A DNA stretch of 64,000 bases from Bacteroidaceae bacterium (lineage in GTDB: Bacteria > Bacteroidota > Bacteroidia > Bacteroidales > Bacteroidaceae). The position numbers and the translations under genes are program-made. Below, in pieces: positions 48,800 to 57,954 of the stretch (position 1 is its first letter; each line of letters begins with the position of its first letter). Where the stretch lies: positions 1 to 64,000 of the forward strand of contig JAFXVZ010000024.1 in assembly GCA_017534535.1 (NCBI GenBank), read 5' to 3'. The notes beneath the pieces are model-generated. The model did no database searches, was not told where the DNA came from, and saw only the letters and a list, made by a program, of their open reading frames with translations.

Positions 48800-48884
48800 T
48801 TCAATTAGAATTAAATTAGATTTTTTCATAGTTAAGGTTTAGGTTAAAAAAGGAAGAAGGGGAGTTGTGAAACTGCCCTTTTTT
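48800..48884 (+). ncRNA. Candidate small RNA between miaB and a membrane-protein gene
   Basis: A stretch of about 85 nt runs from a promoter to a strong terminator: a 10-bp stem with one G-G mismatch (48857-48866 with 48871-48880, loop GTGA), followed by six T. It carries no plausible ORF and is A/U-rich with GGTTTAGGTT in the middle. A separate consensus promoter for the next gene begins at 48897, after the terminator, so it is not simply that gene's leader. It resembles no named RNA that can be recognised by eye. Confidence 0.5.
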
Positions 48885-48896
48885 CGTACTTGTATG

Positions 48897-48927
48897 TTTG
48901 ATGTCAAGAAAAAAAGCGTTATCTTTG
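48897..48927 (+). promoter_or_regulatory. Promoter of the small membrane protein gene
   Basis: TTTG (48897-48900), 19 nt, TATCTTTG (48920-48927). Both elements match the consensus. The start codon lies 21 bases further on. Confidence 0.8.
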
Positions 48928-48948
48928 CAAAAAAATTTATCATTATCT

Positions 48949-49338
48949 ATGGACGGACTGATAGACTTTATCATATTCGCGGCCTTCATAGGCATCTGCA
49001 TCTTCTTCGACAAGTTGAGCAATGTGATGAAGAAGACACAGAAGCATCCTGAATCGGGGCCTGTGACGATGGAGATACCCACCATACCACAACCCCAGAA
49101 GCCCATACAAACAAAGCCGGCTGTCAGGAAGACCACCAGGAATGCAGATGCGAGGGTTTGGCCGCAAAAAAGGGAAGACTTGAGCAAGCGCAAGGAATTC
49201 CAAAATGAGGGAATCCGTAGTACAGCCAATGTGATTCAGCCCATAGAAACCCAGCAACGTTCAGAGTTTGCAATCGATTCCGCTGACGATGCCCGCAAGG
49301 CCATCATCTGGTCGGAGATATTGAATAGGAAATATTAA
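48949..49338 (+). CDS. Hypothetical protein with N-terminal membrane helix
   Basis: From the ATG at 48949 the protein has 129 residues; a 17-residue extension is rejected because it overlaps the promoter. A short membrane helix (about 2-18, GLIDFIIFAAFIGICIFF) is followed by a proline/lysine-rich linker (PTIPQPQKPIQTKP) and a charged C-terminus (DDARKAIIWSEILNRKY). It precedes the CoA-transferase gene by 22 bases and is probably co-transcribed. Function unknown; a membrane-tethered adaptor is one guess. The C-terminal motif DARKAIIWSEIL looks conserved in structure, but no family name can be assigned. Confidence 0.7.
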   Translation: MDGLIDFIIFAAFIGICIFFDKLSNVMKKTQKHPESGPVTMEIPTIPQPQKPIQTKPAVRKTTRNADARVWPQKREDLSKRKEFQNEGIRSTANVIQPIETQQRSEFAIDSADDARKAIIWSEILNRKY

Positions 49339-49360
49339 AAAAACATTATAAGTTAGATTT

Positions 49361-50866
49361 ATGGCATTAAAGTACATCTCTGCCCTTGAGGCAGCTTCGC
49401 TCATCAAAAATGGCGATCAAATTGGTCTTAGTGGTTTTACACCAGCAGGTGCGGCTAAGGCTACAACGAAGGAACTGGCAAAGCTAGCGGTTGCAGAACA
49501 TGAAGCAGGCCGTCCTTTCCAAGTGAGTGTGTTTACTGGTGCTTCCACCGGTCAGAGTACCGATGGCGACTTGTCTTTGGCTCAGGCACTGAAATTCCGT
49601 GCCCCCTACACCACCAACCCTGATTTCCGCAAGCATGTGAATATGAATGAAATCGCTTACAACGACTTGCACCTAAGCCACATGGCACAGGAGCTTCGTT
49701 ATGGTTTCTATGGCAAGCTGAACTGGGGTATCTTGGAAGTGTGTGACATTGAAGAGAAAGACGGCAAGGTGCGCGCTTACCTCACCGCAGCTGGTGGAAT
49801 CAGCCCTACAGTGGCTATGCTGGCAGAGCACATCATCCTGGAATTGAACGCATTCCACTCAAAGGGTGCTAAGTTGCTGCATGACGTTTATCAGCCTCTC
49901 GACCCACCTTATCGTCAGCCAATTCCTATCACCAAGGTTAGCGACCGCATTGGTACTCCATACGTGGAGATTGACCCTGCTAAGATAGTGGGCGTGGTAG
50001 AGTGCAACATCCCTGACGAGGCTCGTGGCTTCAAGGGCGAGGACCCAATCACTACACAGATTGGACATAACACCGCAGAATTCCTGGTGAACGATATGAA
50101 GCGTGGTGTCATCCCAAGCACTTTCTTGCCTTTGCAGAGTGGTGTGGGTACTACTGCTAACGCTATCCTCGGCGCCTTGGGTAAAGATCAGAACGTTCCA
50201 GATTTCAACATCTATACTGAGGTACTGCAGGATTCAGTGGTGGCTATGATGCTGGAAGGTCGTGTAAAGGATGCTTCTGCTTGCTCACTGACTGTGACTA
50301 ACGACTGCTTGATGCAGGTGTACGACAACATCGATTACTTCAAAGATCACCTGACCTTGCGTCAGAGCGAAATCTCTAATTCTCCTGAAGTTATCCGTCG
50401 CTTAGGTGTTATCGCTATCAATACGGCCATCGAGGTGGATATTTATGGTAATGCTAACTCTACTCAAGTAAGCGGTACCAAGATGATGAACGGTATCGGT
50501 GGTTCTGGCGACTTCGAGCGCAATGCTTACATCAGTATCTTCACTTGCCCATCAACCGCAAAGGGTGGTCTCATCAGTTCTATCGTACCTTTCGTGAGCC
50601 ATCAGGATCACTCAGAGCATGATGTAAATGTGATTGTTACTGAGCAGGGTGTAGCCGACTTGCGTCACAAGTCTCCATTGGAGCGCGCTAAGTGCATCAT
50701 CGAGAACTGTGCTCATCCTGACTACAAGCAGTTGTTGTGGGACTACCTGAAGATTGCTAAGGGTGGTCAGACTCACCACTGCCTGCCAGCTGCCTTTGCA
50801 TTCCACGATACATTGGCTCGCAAGGGTGACATGCACCTGACAGACTTTGCAGAATATGTGAAGTAA
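49361..50866 (+). CDS. Acetyl-CoA hydrolase/transferase, probably succinyl-CoA:acetate CoA-transferase
   Basis: A 501-residue class I CoA-transferase. GVGTTANAILGALG forms a CoA-binding loop and the catalytic Glu should be in NIYTEVLQDSVVAMM. The Bacteroidetes enzyme moves CoA between succinate, acetate or propionate in the succinate/propionate fermentation. Together with fumarate reductase in this window it fits a succinate-forming metabolism. The annotation as hydrolase versus transferase cannot be settled from sequence; transferase is favoured by the anaerobic context. A good terminator follows. Confidence 0.9.
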   Translation: MALKYISALEAASLIKNGDQIGLSGFTPAGAAKATTKELAKLAVAEHEAGRPFQVSVFTGASTGQSTDGDLSLAQALKFRAPYTTNPDFRKHVNMNEIAYNDLHLSHMAQELRYGFYGKLNWGILEVCDIEEKDGKVRAYLTAAGGISPTVAMLAEHIILELNAFHSKGAKLLHDVYQPLDPPYRQPIPITKVSDRIGTPYVEIDPAKIVGVVECNIPDEARGFKGEDPITTQIGHNTAEFLVNDMKRGVIPSTFLPLQSGVGTTANAILGALGKDQNVPDFNIYTEVLQDSVVAMMLEGRVKDASACSLTVTNDCLMQVYDNIDYFKDHLTLRQSEISNSPEVIRRLGVIAINTAIEVDIYGNANSTQVSGTKMMNGIGGSGDFERNAYISIFTCPSTAKGGLISSIVPFVSHQDHSEHDVNVIVTEQGVADLRHKSPLERAKCIIENCAHPDYKQLLWDYLKIAKGGQTHHCLPAAFAFHDTLARKGDMHLTDFAEYVK

Positions 50867-50894
50867 GACAAAGGATAGAGAATAGAAGATATTA

Positions 50895-50924
50895 GGGAGG
50901 GCTCTCAAGAGTCTTCCCTTTTTT
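50895..50924 (+). terminator. CoA-transferase terminator
   Basis: An 11-base arm pairs with its partner through two G-U pairs (50895-50905 with 50908-50918, tight loop), then a run of T to 50924. Confidence 0.75.
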
Positions 50925-50986
50925 ATAGGAATTATTCAAATAGAAAAACACTATCTTTCTGGCAAAAAAGTTATAGGTTAATGCCT

Positions 50987-51030
50987 CCTAAACCATAGGG
51001 TTACATAGCCTAAACTATAGAGTTACTATT
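50987..51030. repeat. Two 22-bp tandem repeats over the dacB stop codon
   Basis: Two 22-bp units (50987-51008 and 51009-51030), each beginning CCTAAAC and containing ATAG-GTTAC-like sequence, differ at only a few bases. A partial third copy (GTTATAGGTTA) lies upstream at 50970. The second unit includes the dacB stop codon (51026-51028). Confidence 0.75.
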
Positions 51031-52441
51031 GCTTGACCAAAAACTCGCAGATGGCATCTTGTAAGGCACGTGCCTCACTGGCCTTGAGTTGGTTTTGGCA
51101 CATGATAGCAAAGGCAAGATAACGTTTGGAGTTGGTTTCCAAGTAACCTGCCAAGGTGTTGATGCCTGTATAAGAACCTGTCTTAGCATGAACATGCTGG
51201 TAAGCCGGAGAGCCTTTACGCATGCGGTTTTTCAAGGTACCATCCACACCTGCTACAGGCATAGAACGAAACAGATGGGGGAAGATGTTGTCTTTGTTGT
51301 AGGCATAGCGGAGGAAAGCGACTAACAATTCAGGGGATACATAGTCATACATGGAGAGGCCGCAACCATCGGCAATGCGATAGTCATCTGGGTTCAAGCC
51401 CATCGTTCTTATCAAGGATTGTATCGCCTGAATACTCTCATCGGCAGAAACATGATTCTTGCCAGAGGCTTGCACGCCCAAACGAGTAAACATCGCCTCG
51501 GCATTGAGGTTATCACTCTCTTTGAGCATCTGCCTCAACACTTTCGAGACAGGGGTTTCATAAACAGCCACCAGTTGGCAGGAATCGTTTCGTTGCATCT
51601 CCGCAAAGTTATACCAAGGCTGGAGAAGGGTAAATCGCATTCCTAAACGCTCTAAGAAAGTGTGCATAAAGAAATCTTGCGATGAATAGACGTTGATTTC
51701 CTCCAAACGACGGGCTGTGATATTGCCACTGACAGTGATGTCGTTGGCATTGTTCATCCAATCGCGCATCACGACAAATTTACCTGCTGACGTGGTCTTG
51801 GTAAGGGTTTCGTTGATTATATTAAAATAGGTGGAGGTGGGTTTAACCTCCAGAGATGCAGGTTCACCAGGGTTGGTAGGTATGGCAGCAATCTTGACAA
51901 AGCCTTTGTTGAGCATCAACGGGGAAAGATAGGGCTGGAAACTCTCAGGGTTATCGTCCCATATCCAGCCTTTACCCCAATAAAGGGAATCCTTCATAGA
52001 CACATCGCCAAAGACCTGTCCGTCTAATATCCTGAAAGGATAGGCGGCAGTAAGGTTTATCAAGGTGTCGATGGCCGTTTCCATCAATTCTGGGTCCATT
52101 CCACCTATTATATATAAATCACCATGCAAAGTATCGTTGGCTATCTCACCTTTATACCAAACCTCTGTACGGAAAGGTTCTTGTGCACGAGGTTGGTTAA
52201 GGGCAGTAATGGCTGTGATGAGCTTCTGTGTAGAGGCAGGGCGACAAAGCCTATCAGCTTGATATGTATAAAGCGATTGGTTGGTGTTGAGATCATAAAC
52301 CGCTACACCAACCTGCCCACCCTGCGGTAGCTTGGCTTGGATTAATGAGTCAAGGCTATAAGCAAGGGCATTAGTTCCCCTCTCTTGAGCGATTGCCAAG
52401 AGAGGGAATACTAATAGCCATATCAGAATCGCCTTTTTCAA
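51026..52441 (-). CDS. dacB: D-alanyl-D-alanine carboxypeptidase/endopeptidase (PBP4, S13)
   Basis: A 471-residue exported low-molecular-mass penicillin-binding protein. The signal peptide ends near residue 19 (AIAQ). The three penicillin-binding motifs are present: Ser70 and Lys73 in PASTQKLITAI, SDN in KESDNLNAEAMF, and KTG in VHAKTGSYTG. It trims or cleaves peptidoglycan cross-links in the periplasm. The start abuts the stop of the M13 peptidase gene with no gap, so the two are one operon. The stop lies in a 22-bp tandem repeat. Confidence 0.93.
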   Translation of the reverse strand: MKKAILIWLLVFPLLAIAQERGTNALAYSLDSLIQAKLPQGGQVGVAVYDLNTNQSLYTYQADRLCRPASTQKLITAITALNQPRAQEPFRTEVWYKGEIANDTLHGDLYIIGGMDPELMETAIDTLINLTAAYPFRILDGQVFGDVSMKDSLYWGKGWIWDDNPESFQPYLSPLMLNKGFVKIAAIPTNPGEPASLEVKPTSTYFNIINETLTKTTSAGKFVVMRDWMNNANDITVSGNITARRLEEINVYSSQDFFMHTFLERLGMRFTLLQPWYNFAEMQRNDSCQLVAVYETPVSKVLRQMLKESDNLNAEAMFTRLGVQASGKNHVSADESIQAIQSLIRTMGLNPDDYRIADGCGLSMYDYVSPELLVAFLRYAYNKDNIFPHLFRSMPVAGVDGTLKNRMRKGSPAYQHVHAKTGSYTGINTLAGYLETNSKRYLAFAIMCQNQLKASEARALQDAICEFLVKQ

Positions 52442-54481
52442 TTACCAAATCTTCACTCGTTTGTCTTCTGGGCGCCACATCTTATCACCTTCCTTTACAT
52501 TGAAAGCTTCATAGAATTCAACTGTATTGGAGAGTGGACCTAATACACGCCACTTAGCTGGTGAATGCTCATCACTCTTAACGCGAGTAGCCAAAGCCTC
52601 AGGACGGAATTGCATCATCCAAGCTTGAGCATGACCTAAGAAGTAACGCTGAGCAGGAGTGAAGCCACCAATAATTACATTATTCTTATACTGGTCAGTC
52701 TTCTTGAATGCCTCGAAGCCCATGATGAGACCACCTAAATCGGCAATGTTCTCGCCCTGCGTATTCTCACCGTTGATATGCAAGCCATCAACGACCTCAT
52801 ACTCATTAAACTGCTCCACAATCATCTTGGTCTTCTCCTCAAACTTTGCCTTGTCCTCGTCGGTCCACCAATTAGTAAGGTTACCCTCAGCATCGTAGTT
52901 GCAACCTGTATCGTCGAAACCGTGAGTCACCTCATGGCCAAAGGTGCTACCACCAATAATGGCATAAAGGATGGCATCGTCAGGCATACGACCATCGAAA
53001 CCAGGAACGATGATGTTACAACCAGGAATACAAATCTCATTGTTGGAAGGACTATAATATGCATTATAGGTTTGTGGTTGCATGTGCCACTCTGTGCGAT
53101 CCACTGGCTGACCATAACGACTAATCATGCGCTTGAAATTCCAACCAGCATAGTTAATCATATTGCGAACGTAAGAATCACGGGTAATTTCCAATTCGCT
53201 CATATCCTTCCACTTGTCAGGATAAGCCAGTTTCATGTTCACCGCATCCAACTTCTTCAAAGCTTTTTCCTTGGTAGGCTCGCTCATCCAATCAAGGTTC
53301 TTGATGTGATTGGCAAACTCAGCCTTGATGGCGTTACCAATCTCCACAAACTTTTCCTTGGTGCCCTTAGGCAAGTATTCAGCTACATACACCTGACCTA
53401 CCAAATCGCCCAGCACACGGTTGGTAACATCTACTACACGCTTCCAACGTGGACGAGGCTCCTGTACACCACGCAAGGTCTTTGAATAGAAGTTGAAATA
53501 TTGCATAAAGAGATTATCGTCCAGGTAGTTGGCATAGCTATCCAGCAGGCCTACCTTCAGATAATCCTTTAGGTCTTTGATGTTAAACTGCTTTAAGTGT
53601 CCGTTGAGAGCCGTAAAGAACTCTGGCTGACCTACCACGATACTATCCACCTTGTTCAGTCCCATCTCATTCAGGTAAGTATTCCAGTTGAAGACAGGCA
53701 TCAACTTGCTCACCTGTGCCACAGACATCTTATTGTAATTCAAAAAAGGATCACGGGTGTCTTCCGTCTTGCGAGAGCTCTTTGCCAAAGCCATTTCCAA
53801 TGCCATCACGTTATTGGCTGAAGTCTTGGCATCAGCATCGGCATAACCCATGGTCTTGAACAGACCCTGCATATAATCCACAAACTTCTGACGAATTTCC
53901 ACAGACTTGGCATCTTCATCCACATAGAAGCGGCGGTCAGGCAAACTCAATCCACCTTGACGCAGTCCCACAGAATTCTCATTACTATTCTTATCATCTT
54001 GGGAAACACCCAGGTAGAAAAAACCGCCACCACCTATAGTACGCAGATAAGCCAATGTGGCAGGCAGGTCTGCCAATGACTTCATGGCGTCAATCTTTTC
54101 AAATTCAGGCTTCAGCTCATTGATACCGTTAGCATTAAGTGCTACACTATCCATGCCGGCAGCATAGAGATCGCCAATTTTCTGCTTATTGCTACCCTTG
54201 GGGTTCTCAGAAGAAGATGCCTCCAGGCAAATCTGGTAAACCTGTGCCTGTACGGTATCATCAACAGCAGTAAAGATACCCGTGCTCTGCTCAGATGCAG
54301 GAATGGGATGCTGCTTGAACCAAGTGCCATGAGCATACTCAAAGAAATCGTCCTGAGGACGTACTGAAGGGTCGATGTGAGAAAGAATCGGATCCACCGG
54401 CTCTTGTTGTTTACATGATGTCAGTGCCACCAAAGAACAGATAGCAAGACATGAAATTGTTTTCATCCAGTTACTTTTCAT
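52442..54481 (-). CDS. pepO: M13 family metallopeptidase (neprilysin-like), lipoprotein
   Basis: A 679-residue zinc peptidase. The signal peptide carries a lipobox (VALTSC, Cys23), so the enzyme is anchored in the envelope. The zinc site is HEVTHGFDD (His516 and His520, catalytic Glu517) with the third ligand Glu577 in ENIADLGG. NAYYSPSNNEICIPG precedes it, as in the family. M13 enzymes cut peptides below about 50 residues. It has its own promoter and is followed without a gap by dacB. Confidence 0.94.
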   Translation of the reverse strand: MKSNWMKTISCLAICSLVALTSCKQQEPVDPILSHIDPSVRPQDDFFEYAHGTWFKQHPIPASEQSTGIFTAVDDTVQAQVYQICLEASSSENPKGSNKQKIGDLYAAGMDSVALNANGINELKPEFEKIDAMKSLADLPATLAYLRTIGGGGFFYLGVSQDDKNSNENSVGLRQGGLSLPDRRFYVDEDAKSVEIRQKFVDYMQGLFKTMGYADADAKTSANNVMALEMALAKSSRKTEDTRDPFLNYNKMSVAQVSKLMPVFNWNTYLNEMGLNKVDSIVVGQPEFFTALNGHLKQFNIKDLKDYLKVGLLDSYANYLDDNLFMQYFNFYSKTLRGVQEPRPRWKRVVDVTNRVLGDLVGQVYVAEYLPKGTKEKFVEIGNAIKAEFANHIKNLDWMSEPTKEKALKKLDAVNMKLAYPDKWKDMSELEITRDSYVRNMINYAGWNFKRMISRYGQPVDRTEWHMQPQTYNAYYSPSNNEICIPGCNIIVPGFDGRMPDDAILYAIIGGSTFGHEVTHGFDDTGCNYDAEGNLTNWWTDEDKAKFEEKTKMIVEQFNEYEVVDGLHINGENTQGENIADLGGLIMGFEAFKKTDQYKNNVIIGGFTPAQRYFLGHAQAWMMQFRPEALATRVKSDEHSPAKWRVLGPLSNTVEFYEAFNVKEGDKMWRPEDKRVKIW

Positions 54482-54506
54482 TGCTTTATTGATTAAATTC
54501 TCGCTG

Positions 54507-54540
54507 CAAAATTACAACAAATAATTGAAAATGTTACAAA
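54507..54540 (-). promoter_or_regulatory. pepO-dacB promoter
   Basis: On the minus strand, TTTG (54537-54540), 22 nt, TAATTTTG (54507-54514). The -33 element lies in the last codons of the dihydrolipoyl dehydrogenase gene, and the spacing is slightly long. Confidence 0.5.
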
Positions 54541-55880
54541 GCTTCTCGGAATATCTCACCAACAGTAGGATGAGGGAAGACCATCTTCTTCCAGTCCTCG
54601 CGTTTGAGCTTAAGTTCTATCGCCATACCTGCCAAAGTGATAATTTCTGAAGCAGGGTTACCAAAGACATGAGCACCCAAGAGGGTATCATCTTCAGCAA
54701 AAAGCAACTTACATAAGCCATTAACACCTTCGTTCTCTGCAACAAAGCGTCCAGAATAAGCCATAGGCAACTTTACCACCTGATATGACAATCCACTCTT
54801 TTGAAGTGCTTCTTCTGTCATGCCAACACCCGCTACCTCAGGATTGGTATAAACCACACCAGGTATGGCGCGATAACTCATAGCATCTGACTTACCTATG
54901 ATGTTGCTAACTGCCACTTCTGCCTCACGAACTGCTGTATGTGCCAACAAAGAGAAGCCTGTCAGGTCACCACAAACATAGACTCCAGGCACGGAGGTTT
55001 GCATTTTTTCATTCACCAAGATGTGACCACGCTCGCCTGTAATCAAATCCAAGTTCTCCAAACCAAAGCCACGTGTCACAGGACGACGACCTACACTCAT
55101 CAGCAACTTAACAGATTCAACAGATTCAACAATCCCCTCATTCTCGAAAAACACCTTGATAGCAAGTCCTTCTTCATAAGAGATGGAGGTAACCTTAGAA
55201 CTCAGGTGGAATTTAATCCCCTTCTTAACATACTCGGTACGCAACAAGGCAGCAATTTCCTTGTCTAAGCCACCCAAAATTTCGTCCATCATCTCAATAA
55301 CAGTTACCTGAACGCCCAAGCTATTAAAGAATGAAGCGAACTCCATACCTATTACGCCACCACCGATAATGGCAAGCGACTGAGGTAGTTCCTTATTGTC
55401 CAAAGCATCGCGATGTGTCCAAAAAGGTGTCTTATCTACGCCAGGGATAGGAGGCACAAAAGTTTCTGAGCCTGTGCAGATAATGAGGTTATCACATTCA
55501 TACACCTCTTCGCCACATCGCACATGGTTTTTATCTTCAATATAAGCTTCGCCATTAACAATCTGCACTTGATGAGCCGTCAGCTTGGCCTTTACACCCA
55601 ACACCAGCTTACGCACCACCTTCTGTTTACGTGAAATCATTTTGGGCAAGTCGAAGCTTACTTCACCTGCACTAACGGCATACTTGGAGGCATGAGCTGC
55701 ATTGTCGTATGTCTTAGCCGAATAGAGTAAGGTTTTGGTGGGGATGCATCCCTCATTCAAGCATACGCCACCTAAGTTATTTTTCTCAAAGAGCACCACG
55801 CTCAAGCCAGCCTTGCCCGCTGCCTCAGCAGCTGTATAACCAGCAGGGCCGCCACCAATAATTGCTACATTAAACTTCAT
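54534..55880 (-). CDS. lpdA: Dihydrolipoyl dehydrogenase
   Basis: A 448-residue flavoprotein disulfide reductase. The FAD site is AIIGGGPAGYTAAEAAG; the redox-active pair is Cys40 and Cys45 (GGVCLNEGCIPTK); the NAD site is LAIIGGGVIGMEFASFF. HPTVGEIF near the C-terminus supplies the catalytic His-Glu pair. It should reoxidise lipoyl groups of an alpha-keto-acid dehydrogenase or the glycine cleavage system, though neither is encoded nearby. The upstream PH-like gene is 30 bases away and may be in the same operon. Confidence 0.93.
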   Translation of the reverse strand: MKFNVAIIGGGPAGYTAAEAAGKAGLSVVLFEKNNLGGVCLNEGCIPTKTLLYSAKTYDNAAHASKYAVSAGEVSFDLPKMISRKQKVVRKLVLGVKAKLTAHQVQIVNGEAYIEDKNHVRCGEEVYECDNLIICTGSETFVPPIPGVDKTPFWTHRDALDNKELPQSLAIIGGGVIGMEFASFFNSLGVQVTVIEMMDEILGGLDKEIAALLRTEYVKKGIKFHLSSKVTSISYEEGLAIKVFFENEGIVESVESVKLLMSVGRRPVTRGFGLENLDLITGERGHILVNEKMQTSVPGVYVCGDLTGFSLLAHTAVREAEVAVSNIIGKSDAMSYRAIPGVVYTNPEVAGVGMTEEALQKSGLSYQVVKLPMAYSGRFVAENEGVNGLCKLLFAEDDTLLGAHVFGNPASEIITLAGMAIELKLKREDWKKMVFPHPTVGEIFREAL

Positions 55881-55910
55881 TTTTATTTCACTTTTATTTC
55901 ATCGACTTCA

Positions 55911-56303
55911 CTAAAAATTCACTCGTTTGTTAATAACATTCAGGAACTCGGACTCTTTCAATGGCATCAATGCCTCAGTCTTGCCAGCATGATGAACCAA
56001 TACACATCGCATCAGTTTGAAGCCAAAGAGACTCATGGAATGAGCTTGCTCCACCCCAGTGACCTCAACTAAAGGAATGGTCTTGCCACGCATGAATCTG
56101 CCATAATAGAGCACCAACAAACCGTCGCTCGTAATGGTGTAAGTGGTGTGTATAAGCTTCTCAATGCTTAATAACAAAATAATCACCATCACCAATGCCA
56201 GGATGATGTGTTTATCCCATAAAGCCCAAAAAGCCATGCCTGAGACCAGCAAAAGGAACAAATATTGCCCTAAAGTGATGCGTGCATGAAAAATTCTATT
56301 CAT
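55911..56303 (-). CDS. Small membrane protein with bacterial PH-like domain
   Basis: A 130-residue protein with two membrane helices (about 12-28 and 32-47: LGQYLFLLLVSGMAFWAL, IILALVMVIILLLSI) and a C-terminal beta domain (about 52-125: TYTITSDGLLVLYYGRFMRG, IPLVEVTGVEQ) of the bacterial PH (DUF304-like) kind. The pattern R/K-TIPLVEVTGVE is typical. Role unknown. Divergent from nadB, with back-to-back promoters; the likely -7 element TAACTTCG lies at 56323-56330 on the minus strand. Confidence 0.78.
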   Translation of the reverse strand: MNRIFHARITLGQYLFLLLVSGMAFWALWDKHIILALVMVIILLLSIEKLIHTTYTITSDGLLVLYYGRFMRGKTIPLVEVTGVEQAHSMSLFGFKLMRCVLVHHAGKTEALMPLKESEFLNVINKRVNF

Positions 56304-56309
56304 CTTTTG

Positions 56310-56340
56310 TTTGATTTTGCTGCGAAGTTACGTAATTTTG
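56310..56340 (+). promoter_or_regulatory. nadB promoter
   Basis: TTTG (56310-56313), 19 nt, TAATTTTG (56333-56340), 24 bases before the start codon at 56365. It overlaps the likely promoter of the divergent PH-like gene. Confidence 0.75.
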
Positions 56341-56364
56341 TGCAAACAAAGAAATATAAGCGTT

Positions 56365-57954
56365 ATGATTTATAAGTACGACTTTCTAATTATCGGTGCA
56401 GGCGTGGCTGGTATGAGCTATGCACTGAAGATTGCACGTGCCCAAAAGGGCAAAGTTTGCATCATTTGCAAGACCACTTTGGAGGAGGCCAACACCAAGT
56501 ATGCACAAGGTGGTGTGGCGAGTGTGACGAATCTGGAACTCGACAATTTCGAGAAACACATCGAGGATACGATGATTGCAGGTGACTATATCAGTGACCG
56601 CAAGGCGGTGGAGCAGGTGGTGCGTAATGCTCCTGAGCAGATTCAAGAGCTGGTGCAGTGGGGTGTGAACTTCGACCGCAAGGAAGATGGCACATTCGAC
56701 CTGCATCGTGAGGGTGGCCACTCTGAGTTCCGCATCCTGCATCATGCTGACGACACAGGTGCAGAAATCCAGCGAGGTTTAATGGAAGCTGTCCGTCAGA
56801 ACCCTGATATCATTGTAAAGGAGAATCACTTTGCTGTGGAGATTATCACACAGCATCACTTGGGACGTGTTGTGACTCGCCGTACACCTAACATTGAGTG
56901 CTATGGCGCGTACGTATTGAATCCAGATACGCAGAAGGTGGATACTTACTTGAGTAAGGTGACCCTGATGTGTACAGGTGGTTGCGGTGCAGTGTATCAG
57001 ACTACTACCAACCCCGTGATTGCCACTGGCGATGGCGAGGCAATGGTGTATCGTGCAAAGGGTACAGTACAGGATATGGAATTTGTACAGTTCCACCCTA
57101 CCTCACTCTATCATGTGGGTGAGACACATCCTGCTTACCTCATTACGGAGGCGATGCGTGGTTATGGTGGTATCTTACGTCTGCCTACTGGCGAGACTTT
57201 CATGGAGAAATACGATGAGCGTTTGTCGTTAGCACCTCGTGACATTGTGGCGCGTGCCATCGATAAGGAGATGAAGATTCATGGCATCGATCATGTATGT
57301 TTGGATGTTACACATAAAGACCCAGAGGAAACCAAACATCACTTCCCCAATATATACAAGAAGTGCCTCTCTATAGGCATTGACATAACCAAGGAGTATA
57401 TTCCTGTTCGTCCTGCAGCTCATTATATGTGTGGTGGTATTAAGGTAGATTTAAATGGGTGTTCATCTATCAAACGTCTGTATGCTATTGGCGAATGTTC
57501 TTGCACAGGCTTGCATGGCGGCAATCGTTTGGCTTCAAACTCGCTCATTGAGGCAGTGGTATATGCAGAAGCTGCAGCCAAACATTCATTGGCACATGTG
57601 GATGAGTATTATTTCAACGATGCTGTACCTGAGTGGAATGACGAGGGTACACTTACTAACGAGGAGAAGGTATTGATTACCCAAAGTGTTCGTGAAGTGG
57701 GTGAGATAATGAGTAACTATGTGGGCATTGTACGTAGCGACTTGCGATTATGGCGTGCGTGGGACCGTTTAGATTTACTATATGAAGAAACAGAGAAGCT
57801 ATTTAAGAAGAGCAAGGCCGACAAGGATATTTGCGAACTGCGAAATATGATTAATGTGGGCTACCTTATTACCCGTCAGGCTCTGGAACGTAAAGAATGC
57901 CGAGGTCTGCATTATACTACCGATTATCCGCTGCATGCCTATGACAAGAAGTAG
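56365..57954 (+). CDS. nadB: L-aspartate oxidase
   Basis: From the ATG at 56365 the protein has 529 residues; an upstream frame of 18 residues includes the promoter and is rejected. It oxidises L-aspartate to iminoaspartate, the first step of NAD synthesis, and can use fumarate as acceptor without oxygen, which fits this anaerobe. The FAD site is FLIIGAGVAGMSYALKIA; NTKYAQGGVASV and LHREGGHSEFRILHHADDTG are family signatures. GLHGGNRLASNSLIEAVV closes the FAD domain. Partner genes nadA and nadC are not in the window. Confidence 0.94.
   Translation: MIYKYDFLIIGAGVAGMSYALKIARAQKGKVCIICKTTLEEANTKYAQGGVASVTNLELDNFEKHIEDTMIAGDYISDRKAVEQVVRNAPEQIQELVQWGVNFDRKEDGTFDLHREGGHSEFRILHHADDTGAEIQRGLMEAVRQNPDIIVKENHFAVEIITQHHLGRVVTRRTPNIECYGAYVLNPDTQKVDTYLSKVTLMCTGGCGAVYQTTTNPVIATGDGEAMVYRAKGTVQDMEFVQFHPTSLYHVGETHPAYLITEAMRGYGGILRLPTGETFMEKYDERLSLAPRDIVARAIDKEMKIHGIDHVCLDVTHKDPEETKHHFPNIYKKCLSIGIDITKEYIPVRPAAHYMCGGIKVDLNGCSSIKRLYAIGECSCTGLHGGNRLASNSLIEAVVYAEAAAKHSLAHVDEYYFNDAVPEWNDEGTLTNEEKVLITQSVREVGEIMSNYVGIVRSDLRLWRAWDRLDLLYEETEKLFKKSKADKDICELRNMINVGYLITRQALERKECRGLHYTTDYPLHAYDKK

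Noticed and set aside
57854-57934. Long frame of the dipeptidase inside nadB
   Set aside because: It would put the signal peptide internally; starts at 57935 or 57941 are better.
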